Shown piece after piece: positions 1 through 5,102 of a stretch of 5,102 bases of DNA. Origin of the DNA: a bacterium. GTDB lineage: Bacteria > SZUA-182. Position 1 is the stretch's first letter. Each line of letters starts with the position of its first letter. The position numbers and the translations under genes are program-made. Location of the stretch: NCBI GenBank assembly GCA_003230635.1, contig QIFF01000350.1:1-5102 (forward strand), written 5' to 3'. Under the pieces are notes generated by a model. That model searched no databases. It worked only from the letters and a program-made list of their open reading frames with translations, and had not been told where the DNA came from.

Positions 1-899
1 GCCAGGACAAAGTTCAGCAGCAGTATATCAATCTCCAGGCTGGCTCCGGCCAGGGTAAAGAAGACCACAAAAATCGGCAGTTGTACATCCTCCAGGGCGT
101 GGAAGACATTGCCGGGAGGGGAAAGATTGGCGATTACCACCCCGCTGGACATGTTGAGCAGCAGCGCCGAAAGGCCGATTTGCTCCGCCAGCTCTCCCAG
201 CAGAATGGTCACCCCCAGCAGAATGATTAGGGTCTCATGCCGGTCGCGGGTGTGTTTGAGCATTTGTAGAATCAGCAGCCCGCCCCCGATTCCGGCCCCT
301 ATTGAACCCAGTATTTCCCACACGGGCAGCAAGAAAAGTTCCAGATTGCTTCCCCCTTTAGTCAGCATGGTAACTACAGCCGAGGCTACGCCGAAGAGCA
401 TCAGGCAGGCGGCGTCATCCAGGGCTACCACCGCCAGCAGGGTTTCGGTCAGCGGGCCTTTGGCCTTTAACTCCTGGATTACCGTTACCGGGGAGGCCGG
501 GGCGGTGGCCGAAGCAATAGCCCCTAAGAGGATACAGACCTCCAGAGAGACCGGCAGCAGCAGCTTGGTGGCCAAAAAGACCACTACAAAGGCACCCACC
601 ACCTGAACCACGGTGATTACCAGCACGCTGCGGCCGATGGTTTTTAAGCGCTCAAACTGCAAGCTGCCGCCGATAATCAGGGCGACTATACTTAGCCCCA
701 AAACCTCAATAACCCGGTACTGCTCTATATGGTGGGAGTGGATGATGTCTAAATGACCGAAGACAATACCGGCCAGCAGGTAGCCGGTCACCGCCGGCAG
801 CTTGAGCTTGTTGGCTGCCTTGCCCCCCAAAAAACCCCCCAGCAGCAACACTCCCAGGGCAATTATATCGTTGTTGAAAAAGTTAAGTATAGTATCCAT
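1..899 (-). CDS. CPA2/Kef-type cation:proton antiporter, N-terminal part (3' end off window)
   Basis: Integral membrane protein of the monovalent cation:proton antiporter-2 family, predicted to exchange Na+ or K+ for H+ across the cytoplasmic membrane. The window holds 299 residues from the ATG at 899 and the frame is open at base 1. Seen: alternating hydrophobic helices; a Kef-like KLPAVTGYLLAGIVFG stretch at residues 33-48; an unwound-helix type motif TAPASP at 132-137; and the acidic pair D161-D162 in ALDDAA, the position of the ion-binding aspartates in NapA/Kef-like proteins. A DD pair (rather than ND) is associated with electrogenic exchange in this superfamily; applying that here is inference. 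VFFTLAGASLEI (279-290) matches the start of the second half of the fold. The start is supported by AAGGAA (909-904) five bases before the ATG. Any C-terminal TrkA-N or TrkA-C regulatory domain lies outside the window, so KefB/C-like and NapA-like members cannot be separated. It lies 58 nt after trpC, with a hairpin repeat between. Confidence 0.9.
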   Translation of the reverse strand, partial: MDTILNFFNNDIIALGVLLLGGFLGGKAANKLKLPAVTGYLLAGIVFGHLDIIHSHHIEQYRVIEVLGLSIVALIIGGSLQFERLKTIGRSVLVITVVQVVGAFVVVFLATKLLLPVSLEVCILLGAIASATAPASPVTVIQELKAKGPLTETLLAVVALDDAACLMLFGVASAVVTMLTKGGSNLELFLLPVWEILGSIGAGIGGGLLILQMLKHTRDRHETLIILLGVTILLGELAEQIGLSALLLNMSSGVVIANLSPPGNVFHALEDVQLPIFVVFFTLAGASLEIDILLLNFVL

Positions 900-909
900 A
901 TAGTTCCTT

Positions 910-961
910 GTAGGGTGGGCTGCGCCCACCAATTATGAGAGGTGGGTATAGCCCACCCTAC
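910..961. repeat. 21-bp inverted repeat (REP/MITE-like) between trpC and the antiporter gene
   Basis: The arms are 910-930 and 941-961, separated by a 10-base AT-rich loop (931-940). They match at 18 of 21 positions, with the three mismatches adjacent. The outer 12 bp (GTAGGGTGGGCT and its complement) are perfect. Each arm also contains a smaller GGGTGGGC/GCCCACC-type hairpin. The right arm includes the trpC stop codon (960-958), and the left arm ends next to the AAGGAA ribosome binding site of the antiporter gene. No T-tract follows the stem in the transcribed direction, so a classical terminator is unlikely. The form fits a dispersed extragenic palindrome; the family name is not assigned. 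Confidence 0.8.
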
Positions 962-1731
962 AGCATCAACTCGCGCAATTTAGCCCCAATGTCCTCCGCC
1001 TGCATCAGCACCTCCCCCACCAAAATCGCCGCCACCCCGGCTTGGGACAGGCGCTGCACCTGCTCCCGGGTTTTAATCCCGCTTTCGCTGACCACAACCT
1101 TATCTGGGGGAACATCCGCCAGCATACTTAGCGTGGTTTCAATATTCGTTTCCATTGTATCCAGGTTGCGGTTATTGATGCCCACCAAAGGGGGATCAAG
1201 CAGCAGCGCCCGATCCAGTTCCCGGTAGACATGCACTTCAATTAAGGCCGCCAAGCCAAGCTCAGCGGCCAGGGCGTACAAATCCGCCAACTGCTCCTTG
1301 CTTAAGGCCGCCGCAATCAGCAGCACGGCATCGGCGCCCGCTGCTTTGGCCTCGTACACCTGGTAAGGATCAAAGATAAAATCCTTGCGCAGCAAGGGCA
1401 GGGTCACCTCCCGGCGGATGTTTATTAAATTCGCCAGAGAACCGCCGAAGAAGCGCTGTTCAGTCAGCACGGAAATAGCAGCCGCCCCGGCCTGGGCATA
1501 AATTTGAGCAATTTCTCTTGGGTTGCAAGGATCTCGCAGGACGCCTTTGGAGGGAGAGGCCGGTTTTACCTCGGCGATCACCTGCAACCCGGGCGCACTC
1601 AAAACCCCAACAAAGTCCCTGCCCTGCCCTGTCTCGGCCAGCTCGGCCTTTAACTTCTCCAAAGGGACTTTGCGTTTGGTCTCTTTTAGTTCCTCTTTTT
1701 TGTGCGCTATGATTGTGTCTAAAATGGACAT
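958..1731 (-). CDS. trpC: indole-3-glycerol-phosphate synthase
   Basis: Cytoplasmic (beta/alpha)8-barrel enzyme of tryptophan biosynthesis that closes the indole ring, converting 1-(2-carboxyphenylamino)-1-deoxyribulose 5-phosphate to indole-3-glycerol phosphate, CO2 and water. The 257 residues are full length for a monofunctional TrpC; there is no fused TrpF. Seen: E54/K56 in IAEVKPASPSKG (52-63), VLTEQRFFGGS (88-98), K116 in LPLLRKDFIFDPYQ (111-124), E165 in LIEVH, N186 in GINNRNL, and E216/S217 in SESG. These correspond to the family's catalytic and substrate-binding positions. The ATG at 1731 gives the usual MSILDTIIAHKKEE opening. A GTG at 1797 would add 22 residues encoded by repeat DNA and was rejected. 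No Shine-Dalgarno is visible before 1731. The gene lies 74 nt after tldD, and no other trp gene is in the window. The last base of the final sense codon and the stop TAG lie inside an inverted repeat. Confidence 0.96.
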   Translation of the reverse strand: MSILDTIIAHKKEELKETKRKVPLEKLKAELAETGQGRDFVGVLSAPGLQVIAEVKPASPSKGVLRDPCNPREIAQIYAQAGAAAISVLTEQRFFGGSLANLINIRREVTLPLLRKDFIFDPYQVYEAKAAGADAVLLIAAALSKEQLADLYALAAELGLAALIEVHVYRELDRALLLDPPLVGINNRNLDTMETNIETTLSMLADVPPDKVVVSESGIKTREQVQRLSQAGVAAILVGEVLMQAEDIGAKLRELML

Positions 1732-1743
1732 GATTTTAAAAGC

Positions 1744-1802
1744 GGTAGATGGAATATGGCAGGTGGAATATGGGGGAAAATCATCCCCACCTACCACCTA
1801 CC
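1744..1802. repeat. Nested inverted/tandem repeat filling the tldD-trpC spacer
   Basis: Two near-identical 14-bp units lie in tandem at 1745-1758 and 1759-1772 (sharing TGGAATATGG). Two 7-bp units CCACCTA lie in tandem at 1787-1793 and 1794-1800. The two sets pair with each other: 1744-1752 with 1794-1802, and 1758-1766 with 1787-1795, each 8 of 9 with the odd position able to wobble in RNA. An alternative inner stem joins 1773-1777 to 1784-1788 across a 6-base loop. The block occupies most of the 74-nt spacer and leaves trpC without an obvious ribosome binding site. It looks like a small palindromic repeat element, but no family is recognised. Confidence 0.65.
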
Positions 1803-1805
1803 TTT

Positions 1806-3200
1806 TTACCCCGTTCCCCCCACCACAATTTGCGGCAGCAGGAGGGTGGGCTGACCGTCGGAGACGGGCGCTCCCTGGCCGTCCTTGCCGCAGGTGCCGA
1901 TGGTAAAACCCAGGTCGTTGCCCACTGCTTCCACCTCTTGCAGAACCCGGGGGCCGTTGCCGATTAAATTTGCCCCCCGCACCGGCAGGGTTGCCTCACC
2001 GTTTTCAATCAGGTAACCTTCGCTGACCTCAAAGACAAAATCGCCGTTGACGGTATTGACCTGCCCCCCGCCCAGGCGGGTTACCAGCAAACCCTTTTTC
2101 ACCGAGCGGATTATTTCCTGCGGGTCGCTCTCCCCCGGGGTAATCAGGGTATTGGTCATGCGGGGGATGGGCACGTGTTTATAGCTCTGGCGCCTCCCGT
2201 TCCCCGTAGAAGAGGCCCCGTCCTTCATAGCGCTCAGGCGGTCATACAAATACCCGCGCAGAATCCCTTTTTCCACCAGCAGGGTTTTTTGTCCCTCCAC
2301 TCCATCATCGTCGTAACGATAGGAGCCGCGCCTCCCGGGCATAGTGGCGTCATCCACCACAGTAATCAAGGGGGAAGCCACCTGCTCCCCCAGGCGCTTG
2401 GAATAGACCGAAAGCCCGTTCTGCACCAAATCAGCCTCCAGGCCGTGCCCAATCGCCTCATGCACCATGGTTCCCCCCGCCTGACCGGAAAGCACCACCG
2501 TCATCTTGCCCGCCGGTGCCGGGCGGGCTTCCAGCATCATCAAGGCCCGCCGCCCGGCCTGAGTAGCCAACTCAGCAGCGGTGGTCTCATCTACCATGGG
2601 GAAGCCGGCTGAGCCGCCGCACACCTCGTATCCGGTCTGGATTAAATTCCCCTCGGCGGCCACCACCTGCACCATAAAGACAAACCCCCGCCGCTCGTCC
2701 CGACAAAAAAGCCCCAGGGAATTGGTAATCTTGACCCGCTGGCGAAAATCCCCATACACCACCTTGACCTGCACAATGCGCTTATCCAGGGCGCGGGCGG
2801 TTTGATTGGCATGTTCCAAAAGGGCTACCTTGCCAGTGGTGCTTAAATCATCTTCCTGCTCATCGGACAATGGATTGGGTTGATTCAGTTCCTTGACAGC
2901 AATCTTTTCCCCGCCGCTCTCTACAGCCTGAGACAGGGTATCCGCCAGGCCGAGCAGCCCCTGCTCAGAAAGGTCGTTGCTATGGGCATAAACCGTTCTT
3001 TCCTGCTGAATTACCCGCAGGCCGGCACCAGCCTCGCTCCCGCTTACCACATCCTCTATTTTATTATCCTCACAGCTAATCCTGGTGCTGGAACGCTTTT
3101 CCAGGTAAAGCTCGGCGAATTGCCCCCCGCGCTTTAAGGCTTGCTTGAGAATCTTCGCAATGTTTTGAATGGTTCTTCCTCCCTCTTGTTTGAAAGGCAC
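1806..3200 (-). CDS. tldD: TldD metalloprotease (peptidase family U62/M103)
   Basis: Zinc protease subunit that, in studied bacteria, works with TldE/PmbA as a heterodimer degrading unfolded peptides and processing modified peptides such as microcin B17; the E. coli pair also affects CcdA turnover. Seen, numbered from the GTG at 3200: the zinc motif HEAIGH (H247, E248, H252) in GGTMVHEAIGHGLEAD, and the C-terminal TCGKDGQ with C437, the third zinc ligand in this family. GRRGSYRYDDDG (289-300) and the GGGQVNTVNGDFVFEVSEGYLI segment (377-398) are also typical. At 464 residues it is close to the usual length and intact. The GTG at 3200 is the longest conventional start, but it has only AGG directly against it. 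A strong GGAGG at 3182-3178 sits 7 nt before an ATT at 3170-3168, which would give 454 residues opening (M)QNIAKILKQALKRGGQFAELYLE, a better family-like N-terminus. The gene follows the TPR lipoprotein gene by 6 nt, suggesting co-transcription. No tldE/pmbA partner is in the window. Confidence 0.96.
   Translation of the reverse strand: MPFKQEGGRTIQNIAKILKQALKRGGQFAELYLEKRSSTRISCEDNKIEDVVSGSEAGAGLRVIQQERTVYAHSNDLSEQGLLGLADTLSQAVESGGEKIAVKELNQPNPLSDEQEDDLSTTGKVALLEHANQTARALDKRIVQVKVVYGDFRQRVKITNSLGLFCRDERRGFVFMVQVVAAEGNLIQTGYEVCGGSAGFPMVDETTAAELATQAGRRALMMLEARPAPAGKMTVVLSGQAGGTMVHEAIGHGLEADLVQNGLSVYSKRLGEQVASPLITVVDDATMPGRRGSYRYDDDGVEGQKTLLVEKGILRGYLYDRLSAMKDGASSTGNGRRQSYKHVPIPRMTNTLITPGESDPQEIIRSVKKGLLVTRLGGGQVNTVNGDFVFEVSEGYLIENGEATLPVRGANLIGNGPRVLQEVEAVGNDLGFTIGTCGKDGQGAPVSDGQPTLLLPQIVVGGTG
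3168..3182 (-). promoter_or_regulatory. Strong Shine-Dalgarno leading to a probable ATT start of tldD
   Basis: On the minus strand GGAGG (3182-3178, within AGGGAGGA at 3184-3177) is followed by a 7-nt spacer and an in-frame ATT (3170-3168). This is ideal geometry for initiation. No ATG, GTG or TTG lies near it in the tldD frame; the only conventional start nearby is the GTG at 3200, upstream of the Shine-Dalgarno. AUU initiation is established for infC, where IF3 discriminates against it. Use here is inferred from spacing and protein alignment by eye. A sequencing error changing ATG to ATT is the simplest alternative. Confidence 0.6.
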
Positions 3201-3206
3201 CCTGAA

Positions 3207-4577
3207 TTATTTAATATCCAGGTATTCCACCAGGAGATCCACAATTTCCAGGGCTTCCACCCCGCTCACTGCCTTGTCCGGCAAGAAAGTGCCCTCATGC
3301 TTTTGATAAGGGGCAAACAACCCCAGGCTGCTGACCCGCATAATGGCTTGATAATACTGGTTTTCCGGAGAAATGTCGGTAAAAATTATTGGCCTGGACA
3401 GGGGCTTTATCCCCTTGCGGAAGGGCTGCTCGCCCAGAATGTCGTCCAGAATGGCGGCCAGTTCCCCCCGGCTAACCACCTGGGAGGGGAGAAAATTGTG
3501 ATTGGGATAGGGCTGCATCCAGCTACGCTTGACGGTGTAGCTAATCAACTGCTCCGCCCAATGACCGGCAATGTCCGGGATAATCAGGGGCGCCTCGCCG
3601 CTGGTCTTTGCTGAGTGGGGCAGGGAACGCAAATTGACCGCCAGCAGAGCAGCCAACTCACCCCGGGTAAGGATTTGGTTGGAACTGATTTGCAAATACT
3701 CTTGCGGCAAATCCATTAAGCGGTAAAAATTGCTCTGCGCCTCCGTAAGCAGCGCTTGTACCTCGGGCTGATCCGGCTGCAAAACCAGGCTGTGCTGAAA
3801 GGCATGGCGCGCCCGGTCATAAGCAGCGCTTTGCAGGTGAAGCTTTCCCGCCTCATTCCAGACCAGGGGCAAATCAGGCTTAATCTCCAGGGCTTTCTCA
3901 TAGCTTTTGAGCGCCTGCAAAATTTGCCCCTTATCCTGCTGAATATGCCCCAATTCCAGCCAGGCCGGGTAGAGCTTGGGGTCATTCCTTAAGGCCTTTC
4001 CCAGGGCAGCCACTGCCTGCGGCCTTTTACCCGCTTGAATCAAGGCCTGCCCTCGCTCCAGATAATAACCGGCTGCCTGCCGCCGTCCCTCTTTCAACAG
4101 TTCCAAGGCCGTGGGCTGGCGGGGGTCAAGGGTAAGGATGTGCTGTAACTGCTCCTCAACCGCCTTGTAATTCCGGCGCTGCATATATATGCGGGCCAGT
4201 TGAAAGGCAGCGTCTATCATCTGGGGATCGTATTGCAAGGCCTGGTGGTAGTTACGTAGGGCCAAATCCAGCTTCTTTAAATCATAATAAATCTCCCCCC
4301 GCGCCCAATAAGCCTCGCTGAAGGTGTGCTCCACATTCAAGACCGCCGTCAACTTAGACAGCGCCTGTTGATACTGGCCATGGTGATAAGCCATCAGCGC
4401 CTGAAGATAAAGATTGGCCACCTCTACCGGCAGCACGCGCCGCCCCCCCGCCACCGTAATCGGCCTTTGCTCCATAAGCTCAGGCGTCCTGGCATAGGGA
4501 AGCGAGGGTGGAGCAGTAGTTCTTGGGACACAAGCCGCCAGCAGCAGGCATAAGCAGACTAGATTTAAGTTTTTCAT
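3207..4577 (-). CDS. TPR-repeat lipoprotein with C-terminal SLH-like modules
   Basis: Predicted envelope lipoprotein of 456 residues; its function is unknown, and a scaffold or assembly role is inferred from the TPRs. Seen: a signal peptide MKNLNLVCLCLLLAAC with lipobox LAAC, so C16 should be lipidated after cleavage by signal peptidase II; a Pro-rich linker to about residue 50; then about six TPR units at roughly 53-86, 87-120, 121-154, 169-202, 203-236 and 237-270, with typical A-x-Y-P(D/N)P spacing such as ALKSYEKALEIKPD. The C-terminus has a half SLH module (LTRGELAALLAVNL, 303-316) and two fuller SLH-like modules (DIAGHWAEQL...SRGELAAIL, 335-377; FTDISPENQYYQAI...LPDKAVSGVEALEIV, 399-446). 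The TRAE-type motif is degenerate in all three, and absent in the last, so S-layer or pyruvylated cell-wall polymer binding is doubtful. The ATG at 4577 is fixed by the signal peptide; only a weak GGA precedes it. The stop is 6 nt before the longest tldD start. Confidence 0.9.
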   Translation of the reverse strand: MKNLNLVCLCLLLAACVPRTTAPPSLPYARTPELMEQRPITVAGGRRVLPVEVANLYLQALMAYHHGQYQQALSKLTAVLNVEHTFSEAYWARGEIYYDLKKLDLALRNYHQALQYDPQMIDAAFQLARIYMQRRNYKAVEEQLQHILTLDPRQPTALELLKEGRRQAAGYYLERGQALIQAGKRPQAVAALGKALRNDPKLYPAWLELGHIQQDKGQILQALKSYEKALEIKPDLPLVWNEAGKLHLQSAAYDRARHAFQHSLVLQPDQPEVQALLTEAQSNFYRLMDLPQEYLQISSNQILTRGELAALLAVNLRSLPHSAKTSGEAPLIIPDIAGHWAEQLISYTVKRSWMQPYPNHNFLPSQVVSRGELAAILDDILGEQPFRKGIKPLSRPIIFTDISPENQYYQAIMRVSSLGLFAPYQKHEGTFLPDKAVSGVEALEIVDLLVEYLDIK

Positions 4578-4591
4578 TATTCCAACGCCAA

Positions 4592-4619
4592 TGTAGGGGC
4601 AGCCCTTGTGGCTGCCCGT
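4592..4619. repeat. Short palindromic hairpin repeat upstream of the TPR lipoprotein gene
   Basis: An 8-bp perfect stem GGGCAGCC (4597-4604) / GGCTGCCC (4610-4617) surrounds the 5-base loop CTTGT. It ends 15 to 20 bases upstream of the ATG at 4577, in what would be the 5' leader of the TPR gene. The TGTAGGGGC...GCCCGT outline resembles short palindromes scattered in many bacterial genomes; that resemblance is from memory. There is no T-tract on the transcribed strand, so it is not a standard terminator. Confidence 0.7.
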
Positions 4620-4624
4620 GATTG

Positions 4625-4719
4625 TCTCCTCCCCCCTTGTGGGGGAGGATTAAGGTGGGGGGACTTAACTACCAATCAATCACCCCCACCCTAGCCCTCC
4701 CCCCTCAAGGGGGAGGAGA
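4625..4719. repeat. About 95-bp composite palindrome (MITE/REP-like) between hflX and the TPR gene
   Basis: Two 37-bp arms, 4625-4661 and 4683-4719, are imperfect inverted copies across a 21-base unique centre (4662-4682). Each arm is itself a hairpin: CCTCCCCCC/GGGGGAGG around TTGT in the left arm, and CCTCCCCC/GGGGGGAGG around TTGA (minus strand) in the right arm. As single-stranded DNA or RNA the block could fold either as one long stem or as two small hairpins beside a stem. Nothing in it resembles a transposase, and no clear target-site duplication is visible. It occupies most of the 147-nt spacer, immediately after the hflX stop. No promoter matching the -35/-10 consensus was recognised in the spacer. 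Confidence 0.8.
4683..4704 (-). other. G-quadruplex-type motif on the transcribed (minus) strand
   Basis: On the minus strand the order is G6, A, G3, CTA, G3, T, G5, which meets the usual G3+/loop 1-7 pattern with very short loops (1, 3 and 1). It lies in the right arm of the composite palindrome, so quadruplex and hairpin folds would compete for the same bases. If hflX and the TPR gene share a transcript, it would sit in the mRNA between them. Folding is predicted from pattern only. Confidence 0.55.
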
Positions 4720-4724
4720 TTTTA

Positions 4725-5102
4725 TTAAACTAATGCAGCCTCTTGCTTGTCTTCCAGTTGCTGATTGATAATCCCGGCGGTATGGCTATCGGTTTTGGCT
4801 TCCACCAGCATTTTATCGGGCAGGTATTCAATCTTCAGCACCCGCCCTTTCTGGTGCAGCAGGGCCAGCAGGTCGCTTTGGGCGTAGGGCAGGGCAATCT
4901 CCATATTGGTTTCTTGTTTGACCGCCAAGCCCCCCAGCTCTACTCCGAGCCTGGTCAGCAGGCAGTCGAGCCCTGTTCCCCGCAAGGCGGAGACGGCACA
5001 AGCGCCCGGCACCCGGGCCAGCAGGCAGTTGACCGTGTTCTGGTGCTGAAAGCGGTCAATCTTGTTCAGCACCGGCAGGCAGGGCTTATCCGACAGCCCC
5101 AG
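4725..5102 (-). CDS. hflX: GTPase HflX, C-terminal part (5' end off window)
   Basis: Last 125 residues of a ribosome-associated GTPase of the HflX family; members bind the 50S subunit and split stalled or hibernating ribosomes, notably under heat stress. The reading frame is open to base 5102. Seen: the guanine-specificity G4 motif NKID at fragment residues 13-16 in LPVLNKIDR; a G5-type SALRGTGLD from residue 38; then the HflX C-terminal subdomain, with ALPYAQSDLLALLHQKGRVLKIEYL matching the family's PY-x(4)-L-x(2)-LH-x(2)-G-x-V-L pattern. Walker A, switch regions and the N-terminal nucleotide-binding domain lie beyond the window. The segment from a GTG at 5072 is not a separate gene, because that codon is internal to the GTPase. 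The stop TAA (4727-4725) is 147 nt upstream of the TPR gene, with a repeat block between. HflX over other TRAFAC GTPases rests mainly on the C-terminal subdomain. Confidence 0.85.
   Translation of the reverse strand: MGLSDKPCLPVLNKIDRFQHQNTVNCLLARVPGACAVSALRGTGLDCLLTRLGVELGGLAVKQETNMEIALPYAQSDLLALLHQKGRVLKIEYLPDKMLVEAKTDSHTAGIINQQLEDKQEAALV

Noticed and set aside
109..606. Open plus-strand frame of 165 codons
   Set aside because: It lies opposite the antiporter gene, whose minus-strand frame has clear family motifs; the plus-strand product is Ser/Pro/Arg-rich with no recognisable fold.
910..961. Terminator of trpC
   Set aside because: The stem is followed by AAGGAACTAT and the antiporter start codon, not by a T-tract.
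1732..1797. N-terminal extension of TrpC from a GTG at 1797
   Set aside because: The added 22 residues are encoded by the spacer repeats and have no counterpart in the family; MSILDTIIAHKKEE is the usual TrpC start.
1744..1802. CRISPR repeats or a trp attenuator/T-box leader
   Set aside because: The units are 7 and 14 bp with no unique spacers; there is no short peptide with Trp codons, and no T-box or riboswitch core was recognised.
2175..2612. Open plus-strand frame opposite tldD
   Set aside because: It covers the antisense of the HExxxH region; its composition is typical of a shadow frame and no start context supports it.
3141..3614. Open plus-strand frame of 157 codons across the tldD start and the TPR gene end
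   Set aside because: It is antisense to two well-supported genes and has no domain signal.
4592..4719. Rho-independent terminator after hflX
   Set aside because: Strong stems are present, but none is followed by a T-run on the minus strand; T-poor, G/C-run-rich flanks point to repeat elements.
5000..5072. Separate small gene starting at the GTG at 5072
   Set aside because: The frame stays open to the window end and encodes GLSDKPCLPV just before NKID, as expected inside the GTPase domain.

Overview
The window is a run of five minus-strand genes with no plus-strand gene. It reads as a stretch of a bacterial chromosome, not a mobile or defence region. In transcription order (right to left) the genes are: the 3' end of an HflX-type GTPase (4725-5102, cut by the window edge); a lipoprotein with TPR repeats and C-terminal SLH-like modules (3207-4577); the TldD metalloprotease (1806-3200); indole-3-glycerol-phosphate synthase TrpC (958-1731); and the N-terminal 299 residues of a CPA2/Kef-type cation:proton antiporter (1-899, cut by the window edge).

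The organism is an anaerobe-like bacterium of moderate GC. A TPR lipoprotein ending in degenerate SLH modules, next to TldD and HflX, recalls Desulfuromonadota/Geobacter-type Deltaproteobacteria. A Peptococcaceae-type Firmicute cannot be excluded. This is a judgement from protein style and not a database result.

Only the TPR-tldD junction is tight (6 nt). The other three spacers are 147, 74 and 58 nt, and each is almost filled by hairpin-forming repeat DNA. The 4592-4719 block holds a short hairpin, then a roughly 95-bp palindrome whose arms each contain their own hairpin. The 1744-1802 block has nested inverted repeats built on short tandem repeats. The 910-961 block is a 21-bp inverted repeat that supplies the stop codon of trpC. 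None has a T-tract after its stem, so they look like REP/MITE-type dispersed repeats, not Rho-independent terminators. Polycistronic transcription remains possible, but the operon is not proven.

Functionally the genes are a mixed set: ribosome-associated GTPase, envelope lipoprotein, peptide-processing protease, tryptophan biosynthesis and ion homeostasis. I see no sign of a new defence or toxin system. The points most worth a second look are a probable ATT start codon for tldD behind a strong Shine-Dalgarno, the repeat-packed spacers (one with a G-quadruplex-type motif on the transcribed strand), and a trpC gene without a visible ribosome binding site, standing apart from other trp genes.
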